In this document: one piece after another, positions 36,201 to 45,200 of the stretch
Layout: the number at the start of each line of letters is the position of its first letter
How positions within the stretch are numbered: position 1 is the stretch's first letter
Source of the DNA: Melieria omissa
Lineage: Eukaryota; Arthropoda; Insecta; Diptera; Ulidiidae
Assembly (NCBI GenBank): GCA_963971225.1
Contig: OZ020269.1
Span: 16,191,921 to 16,255,920 of the forward strand
Reading direction: 5' to 3'
DNA: 64,000 nucleotides
Notes under the pieces: generated by a model
Told to the model about the DNA's origin: nothing
Seen by the model: the letters and a program-made list of their open reading frames with translations, nothing else
The model's database searches: none
Translations under genes and position numbers: made by a program

Positions 36201-39200
36201 TGGTATGAGGAGCCAGCGTGCTACCCGCTTGACTATCGAGGCCGACTCGATTTGTGCCGATTTTATTTGGCATTAATTTGTCCATGAGAAAGCTGTTTCT
36301 GAAATGGGTGCCGCGTTGGCTAACAAACAAGCCGATGCACAGTGCCACAAGTTTGTCGCTACGATAGCAAAATTGTGCAAACTAAACATCGAATGTCTTC
36401 TGAACCAATCCTATTCTCCAGACTTGGCTCCCAGTGACTTCATCTGTTCGCAGACTTAAAAAAAATACTCGCCGGAATGAAATTTGACTCGACTGAGGAG
36501 GTGATTATCGAAACAAATATCTATTTTAAGGCCAAAGATAAATCGTTTTACAAGAAAAAGAAGAAAGTCGAAATGTTAGAGAAGTGCTAGAATGAATGTA
36601 TCGCTCTTGAAGGAAACCATGTTGATGAATAAAATTGAACTTCTCAAAAACAGTTCTGTTTTCTGCCTTAGACCAGGGAATTATCAGCCGATGTGTTAGA
36701 AGTCTTAGCTTCGTAAATTTTTTGAAAACATTGAAACCGAAAATGCTGACACGAATTCTTAATCTATATTGAAAGTTTCAGCAAGTTCTTGCTAATAATG
36801 TATTTTTACGATGGACTGAATGCACCAAAAAAAAGGAGGCATGTCATTAAATTTCATTCAAATTTGTTCAAAGTCGACTTTGGAGAGCTTTTGCACACAC
36901 ACACTCTTTAGTTTTTTGCACAAATTGTTTGGGGGTTTCTTAGTTGGAGTTTAACCTTTCAAATCACATCAAAGTCGGTAAATTCTGAGACTATAAATTT
37001 TTTGAATTTTGTCTATGGAACGAATTACTGTACGCTGGTTTGGCCATGTCTCCCATATGGACGTTAAAGCTTCGGCGAAAAGGTGTTCGACACGACAATT
37101 GAAAGTTGACGGCAAAGAGGGAAACCGTGTCTATGGTGAAAGGACCATTACCTCTCGATCTATCATCTCTTAATGTGACCAACTACAAAAAGCTCCCGCA
37201 AAGCAAAGGTGCCTGGAACAAATATGTTTGTTAAACAAACAACAATTCATGCGTTTGTGGCTTAATGGACTTTTTGTTAATATTTCACCTGAATAAAGAC
37301 TCACCAGCCAAAAAATTTCAATTTCAGTTAGTTAGTTTTCAGTGTTATACAAAATATGAAAAATCTCTCCCATCTCTCTGCTGCCATTTGGTTCATTTAT
37401 TTATTTCAACAACTTAGAAGCCCGTAGTTAATGTCTGATATACACAAACAAATCATAGATATTTAGTTTTGTATCCCACTTTATGTGAAGTTATAAAATA
37501 TAGTTACTACTCGTCGACATAAAACCCAAAACTATGAGCGGTAAGTGAATTTAAAGCACTTTTAATGCAGTTTTCATGTTCCCCAAATTTCAACCCAACC
37601 CCGCCACCAATAAAACACTGTATGCCTTCGAAACTGTAACCCAACTGTTTATGGTACAACGAAAGCACATCTCTCTTTCTCTCTCTCTCACACACACACA
37701 CACACAGACGCACTTGTTGAACACAACACTGTCGAACACACAAAGTTTCAATCATTGCCTTTTGTTTTGGCAGCGATTTTGATTATGCACAACACTGTAA
37801 GATAAAACTATATAGAAACCAACACCCAGCACCCATCATCGAGCGTCCTGCAAAGCAGCTGTTTGTCGTCGCAACTGTCCATGTCCTGCGGTGTTGTTTT
37901 GATGGCTTTGTGGCAGTGTGAAGCTCTCTTATGCATCGATATAGCAAATAATAAGGACGAACTAAGCTCACAACTGGCAACAAACACAAAGGCATCAGCA
38001 TTATTGTTGTTGTAAATTAGTTGCGACAATGTTTGTGGTGTGGTTGGCTTCAAAGCAATGTTACCTGAAAAGCAGCTTCAAAGGACCAGAGAGCACTTCC
38101 TTTGCCCCCAACGCTCGAGGGCGGTTTTGTCAGTTACAGTTTATGGCATAGCGGGTAGGGGGAGGGGGCGCACTGTGTCATGTGTTTGTGTCTTTGTGTG
38201 TGCTTGACACTTTTGCCACAACACTGGAAGCGATGATGTGTTGAGAATGTTTGAAGTTTATTATGGCATAATCAGCATTTTTATTGTCCATTAAACTGAT
38301 GATGGCATATGTGAAGTTTTGTTGTTGGTTGCATTAGTGGGCTGTTAGGTTCGGAAGAAGATAGCTGGCCGGCTGCATAAGTTTTAAGTGAAATGTTTGA
38401 TGGCTTGCAGTGGGGTGCAACAATTTTGATGCGTATTTACTACATATTAGAAACTATTTGTAGATGTGAAAAATCATTGAATTCGCTACTCTGAGGGTCG
38501 CAGGTTCGAATGCTGCAGCAGTAAAAATGCAAACTATAGAAGAATTTTTCTTTCAGTGCCAGTAGTGACTTACGGAAATATGTTGCAGCGCATCTATCGT
38601 CCAAAATAAGCTCATAAAATACATAAATCTTTGTGTTATCCAACAAAACCTTTTACCTAACAGTAACGGACGCACAGAGGGCACTCGGAATAAACCCAGT
38701 AATAAACTTTCACATACGAAGGCATAGTTTTAGGGCACTATACCTCATCACCTGGAACTGCTAGCGATAGGCTAATCACCCATCATTGCAGGATTTCAAT
38801 TGATTTTGTTGACGTAACTAATGTGTTCTTCATAGCCTTGTTGCTCCCAAGTGGAGTGAAGAAGGAGACAATGAAATAATTAATTAAGTAAGCAAGAGTG
38901 GACGAGTTGGACAGTTTTCCTACACTTTTATATTAAATAAAAAAGTATAAAATCAAGGCGAATCAGGTTACCCGGAAGAGTAGGACATCAATTCTACATT
39001 AATGTTGTTCAAACGTGCGCCGCTCAACATTTGCGCGTTTATTTGGTTTTTGCTATGTACAAGTTTTGTATATTTTATTGTAGCATTTATTGTTATTGTT
39101 GTTGTTTTTGTTATCTACTATTTTTATTGCATTTGCATGGCTGCATGTAATGTTACTCATACGCAACGAGGTGCCCACAGTGCGGTTTTATTTGCATAGG

Positions 39201-42200
39201 CATTTTCATACTCGGTCAGAAGCAACAACTCGTCTCTGGTATAATAACAATTTTCAAAGTGCAATGTGGGGAGTGCGTCAGTCAAATCGACGGATAGATG
39301 AGCGTTCGGCGTTCAGATGCTGGCTTACTCACACTTGTGCCGAGTTCAAGTGCAAAATAAGTGGAATTTTCCAGCCAGCAACTTTTTGTTGGTGGCACTT
39401 GAAACTTTATTCAAAAAAGATATATACAGATGTCTATTCTAAATCGATAGAGTCATAGAGTCACAAAAAGAGTCACAGTTCAAAAACCATAATAAAACGC
39501 AGCCGTAGTGGGGTTTTCTTACACACTCCACCTGGAAGCTTATAGCCTCAACAAGGCAAATGACTTTTGTTGGTTTAATCAATTGAAATTTCGCCAGGGT
39601 GCCCGATAAGCTTATCGCTAGAAATCCTAACAGTAATGAGGCGGCCACCTATAGTCTTTTAAAAGATACATTTCTGTATAGAAGAGTTTTTTTTGACTAA
39701 GTTATATATGTATAAGTGCCCTCTATGTGTTCATTGCTGATAGGTTGAAGGAATTAATATCAAAGGGTTGTTGTCTCTTTTAAACGCTGCATCTTTTTTC
39801 ATTATTATGGTGAGTGTTGTTGTTGTAGCGCTTTTATAACTACTCAAAGTCAGTGGGAAGACTAGAAACTTGTCTCAACATGAAAAATTTTAGTGGAAAT
39901 GTTGATGATATGGAAAACAATAAGTTGGCAGAAAAAGTTGAAACTTTTTTAAAAAGTCGAGCCAAATCTTAAGTGGTAATCAAACCTACGACCACTGGAC
40001 TGGGAAACCAGTGTACTTCACATTTAGCTACCAAAGAATACAAATTAGAATCAAATTGATTCTTAAACAAACATTCTTAAAGGAAAGGAAACTAAATCAA
40101 CCAAACTCTATTATGACATGGATAGACGTATAAGAGTGAAGAGATTAATGTACTTATTAGGGACATAAGTACGAAATAAACACTTAAACACATTTTCAGT
40201 TTTGGCTTAATTCTGGCGTTCAGGTCTATATCTGAGCTTTGATGTTTTCAGAGACCTATAGTAGAATTTCACGGCGAATATTTTCGTGCTACATTTTATC
40301 CTTAAAAAGTCCTGTTTTATAGGACATTTTCGGCATTTTAGAAAAGAAGGGTCAAATTGACCCATAAAAATAGGAGTTACAGGGTTAAAATGCTCCATAA
40401 AGATATTCTTCGTAGTATTTTACCTCAAATTGCTGAACTCATCACATACCTAAAATGTGAGGTTACATGGTTTTCTTTACCGAATCACCATAAGAATGAG
40501 CAAAAAGGGGGAAACTTTGACCCCCCCCTAAAAAAAAATTCAGACGTAAACTTTCAAAACGCCCATACACGTATATTTTTTTTTGGTCCCCTCTACCAGA
40601 ATCCGTTGTCAGAACCTTGTTATTTTAAAAAAAGTTTGATTTTGTTGTGCAGTGTAATTTTACTTTGTTATTTTTAGCTTATAGCTTGTGATTTAATATT
40701 TTATTTAATTTTTTAAATTTTTTTGATATATTACTTTAAGGTTTTATTTTTTTAATCGTTTATTTTTTTAGCTTGTAATTATATATTTTGTTTTTAGAAT
40801 TTTTTTTTATATATTTATTAATTGTTATTTTCTTTTTTAATTTTACTTGTAGAGTTTTATTGGGTTAGAATTTTAATCGATATGTTTTATTACTATTAAT
40901 TTTTATTGGGTTTTACTATTAATTTGTTAATGGTTATTCATAAATAATTGTAATTTGCTTGTAATTTGATATTTTAAGATTTTTTCGATATTTCTAATCA
41001 ATTTTTGTTTTTTATGTTGCGTTTTATGTTTCATATTTCGTTTCTCTATTATGTTATATTTTAAATTTAATTTTTTATTTAATTTTGAAAATAAGTGTTT
41101 TCTTGTGTCAATTTTATTTTTCCTATTTCCTAAAAATGTATTTTTATTTTAGTTTATTTTGTTGAATTTCGATTTTTGTTTGTTTTTTTTTTTACTTTTT
41201 TATAACTTTGTTGGCATTTTATTCTTTTGTCAGCTTATCTTCTTGCGATAAAACGTATAAACCAGACACCGGCACCGAGTAAAAACGTATGCAAAGGTGT
41301 CAACGCTACACAAATAAAGCAACTTAAGGAGCAAAAAGAAAAAGAAAACAGCACAAACAAAATTAATATATAATGTGAGTTTCGTGTTCTGCTGTTGACG
41401 GCTGCTGACAAGAACAAAAAAAAAACAAAAGGGAAAAAATCAACGCTGGACAACGGATGACGTAGGTTTGTTGATAAACACTGGACAGCAGCTCAACTGC
41501 GTTGTGTGTGTGAGTGTGCTGTTTGTCCTATCAGCAGTGCGCAGCCAGAGAAAACAAATTACGCTGATGTCTGTCGGCACGAAGCGACAGTTGCAACATG
41601 CTGCCAGCTTTTCAGCAAACACCAGGCAACTGTTGTGTAGAGCGCGAAACTATGTCCATGTGTGTGTAAAGTGTGAAGGATTTGCTTGCGCATGAGTTGA
41701 CTTTATTTGCGTAGAGTAAGAGACTTAAATAAATTACATCAGACACGTAACTAAATAAAGCGAGTCGAGTGAATGCAAGTTCAAGAGTTTCAAATAGTGT
41801 TAACAGCTTTAAGAGTTAAGAAATTGATGCTATTTGGATTTTTAAAATTGTCTAAAAAATGATTTTAAAGTGCAAGAAAAACTTGGTACTGCAACTTTGG
41901 TTAATTCAATTTGGCTGCAATTTTTAGTTGCAAATCCAAACAGTTGCAGTGCGCTTTGCCACTTGCAAATCAACTCAATGTAATTTAAGTAAATAACCTC
42001 CAATTATGTACGATTTACATTCAGTTGTTACTGCTGGGGCGGAAAATTTCCCATACGCAGAGTGGGTGCACTCTGCATATAACTAAATTAAATCAAAATG
42101 TTGCAAACCGCCGCTGTTGCACGATCACCGCAACTACAACGCGCACATATACACAGACACGCACACATATGCAACCGGATGTTAACTGCCGAACGTGCGT

Positions 42201-45200
42201 GCGCAGTCATTGCAAAATATTGTGGGAACAAGCAACTTTGGCGCGTTGAAGTCGTGACTCAAATCTGCATATTTAAGCTCGGCCACAGAGCGTACGCCGC
42301 ATTCTCATTCACATATGTTAACATGCATGTGTGTGTGTGTGTATATATGTATTGGTGTTTGTGTGGCATATCGCAGCGTGCTGCGCATTTGTAAATTTCA
42401 GCATTATTGCACAAGGTACACGTCACTGGGGGCAGCGACCACAGACAGTCGTCACTCACTCACTCACCCACACCCACACCCGCTTTCAGCTAAATTGATT
42501 TATAAATCACATAACATAACGACAAGTGTGCCTATTTGTGTGCATTTCTTTTTGTTGTTGTTGTTGTTTTCACTGCTCCAAAACTAAAATGACTTAGAGC
42601 ACCTCGGCAACGGTGTTGACGCCACGAAAAACGCAAGCGGGGGGAATTGACGCGAGGCTCATAAAATAAGGCACAACACGCAGGCACGCACACGCACAAA
42701 ACCAAAATCATGTATTATTAAAGATTTTGCATTTTGCCAAAACGCACACACACAAACACAAATGTGCCGAGTACGTACAAATGGGCACTAACGACCGTAC
42801 ATGCCGTCGCAGCGCCAATGCGTAATGCTTTGTAATAAGAAAATAACAAAATTCACTCTCGCTCACTCATATATTGACATGTGACGTTTTATAGTGCTGG
42901 CTGCCATAGCTGGCGTTGCCATGCGTCCCAAACACATTATTACACCGCAACCGGCGCGTACCTGAATTTGTTAAAGTGTGTGTGTGTGTGTGTGTGTCTG
43001 GCCGCATGTGTTGCATTAGTGTGCGTATTATGTCCTGTGAGAAAAATATGAAATCGTTCGAAAGTTGGTTGAAGTTGTGTTGTTGCTGACGGAAGGATGT
43101 GGTGATCTAGATTTGATTAGATTAATAACTGATTTAAACCAAAAGCAGCATCAGAGGCTTTACTGATTAGTGTTCAACTGATAATCTGCTTTTGGTGCAC
43201 AAAGTTAATTCATTGTGAATTCGATCAAGCATCTCAGTCTTCATGTACTGGCAGCTTCGAGACGGCAAATTGGAAGTTTTTCCATAGACGAATATTTTTG
43301 ACTCTCAGAAGTTTGTTTTTGGGGTTTTTCAGAGGGAAAGAAAATTGTTTTTTTCTTTATTATTAATTATTTCTTTATTATTAATTAACTCCAGCTTACA
43401 AACGTACCATACACAAAATTTTAATTCTAAAATACAATGAGAGTATCTACGATTTACTTTGTAAATAAATATTAGCAACAAATTTCTCAGTTTACCAAAG
43501 ATAGTAAAAGTTCCCTGGTAAATTCCTGTATTTGGAGAATCAGCGGACTTTGCTCATATTTTCATACAGAAGAAGAAGAATTCATTAAAAGAGATGTCGA
43601 TTTCTTGTACAAGATGTCGGTTTTGTCAAATACCTAAGTAACCACGATAAAATAAACAAGGTGAAGCAAGTAGATGACATACCCTTATTTTGACAAGAGA
43701 GCTTTTGAGAAACTGACATTTCCAAAAAAAAATTTTTCAAAACATGAAAGTCTTCTTCTTTATTTGCATTAACCCACCTATGCCTGGTGTATCAAAAAAT
43801 CATAATCATTATTATTGTGGTGCTTGCTGAAAATTCTTTCTTAGAAAAAGCTTCTATCGATGAACGTCTTATATCATTTTTTCAGCGATGCAGATAGTGT
43901 CTGTGCTCCTATTCATGGGCAACTGTGACTTGTAACGCCCAGGATCCAGTTCGGAGCTATAGGTAAGTAAGTAAGTCTGCATTATTCGTTGCCGTCGCGG
44001 CAGATCTCCACGCTGCATAATTATTGGTATTGCCATGTGCTGTCTTGCACAAACAGCGTGTACTCGGCATTTTTTCCGCGATCAAAATTTTAAAGAAAGA
44101 AAATTTTCGCTTTTACGATTTGAGTGGGGTTAAAAATATTCTCTCAATGCCAAAACAAAATTGGATTTCAAATGCTACTTATGTTTCAAAATCAGGGTAT
44201 GGGGTCACAGAACTGTCAGCTACTCGCTTCACCTCGTTTATTTCATCATGGGAACAACATGTTTTCATAATTTTCCTTTAAAATATTTGAGAAAAGAATT
44301 CATCAAATATTTGTTTATATTTTCGGACAGAAGCATTTCCATAAGAGAGATGTCGATTTTTTTAGCACAAGATATCGGTTTTTTTAAAAACTTAGGACCA
44401 AATGTTTTCATAATTTTCCTTCAAAATATTTGCGATAAAAGCTAATCAAAAAAATATAAATTGTTGAAGAATGATTCGAATATTAAAAATGATTTTATTT
44501 GAATAACATCTGGTTTACATATTTAATTGAAAACAATTTACTTTTTGAATTGAGTTCCTATTGCTGGAAAAAAGCTACGTCATATATGACGAAATGCAGA
44601 ATAGAAATGATTCAAACGATCTACTCACACATGAAGATTTTTTAATAAATTTTCAGTGTAACAGTTCTCAGTAAAAACATGAATAAAACATCGACTCTTT
44701 GAAGTGATCTTCCATTGGTATTAAAAAAATACATCATAAATTGTAGAATGGAAATTCAGATAGTAAAAACCAGGGTTAAAACAAATTAGATTTGTTGAAG
44801 TGAGCTCCCATTGCACAGTGATTCGTTCCATAGACAAAATTCCAAAAATGTATAGTCTCAGAATTTAACGATTTTGATGTCATTTGAAAGGTAAAACTCC
44901 AACTAAGAAAACCCCCAAAAATCTGTGCAAAAAAATCTAATTTGTGTCTGTGCAAAAGCGGCTTAAAGTTAAAACTTTTTTCAGAAAAAAATTTAAACAC
45001 ATATTTTCTGTTTTTTAGTCTATTGAGTAAAAAAAGTTGTAAAAATACATGGTTACCAATAAGTTGCTAAAACTTTCAATATAGATTAAGAAATGGTGTG
45101 GCCATTTTTGCTTTTAATTTTTTCTCAAAATTTGTAAATCTGAGGCTTTTACTTCACTTTTAATTCAAAATATTTTTCTAAACTAAAAATCTGATAATTG

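Larger units (their letters stand above)
35205..37026. repeat. Ancient dispersed repeat, split by a mariner (paralogue at 44824-45258)
   Basis: The parts 35205-35296 and 36697-37026 together match the reverse complement of 44824-45258 (GGAACATA.TTTCACAT, CTCTAAGTTTTG.CAATT, AAACTTTCAATATAGATTAA, ATAGTCTCAGAATTTA.CGA, ACTCCAACTAAGAAA). The paralogue has no mariner, so it shows the empty site. No ends or coding capacity recognised. Confidence 0.85.
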
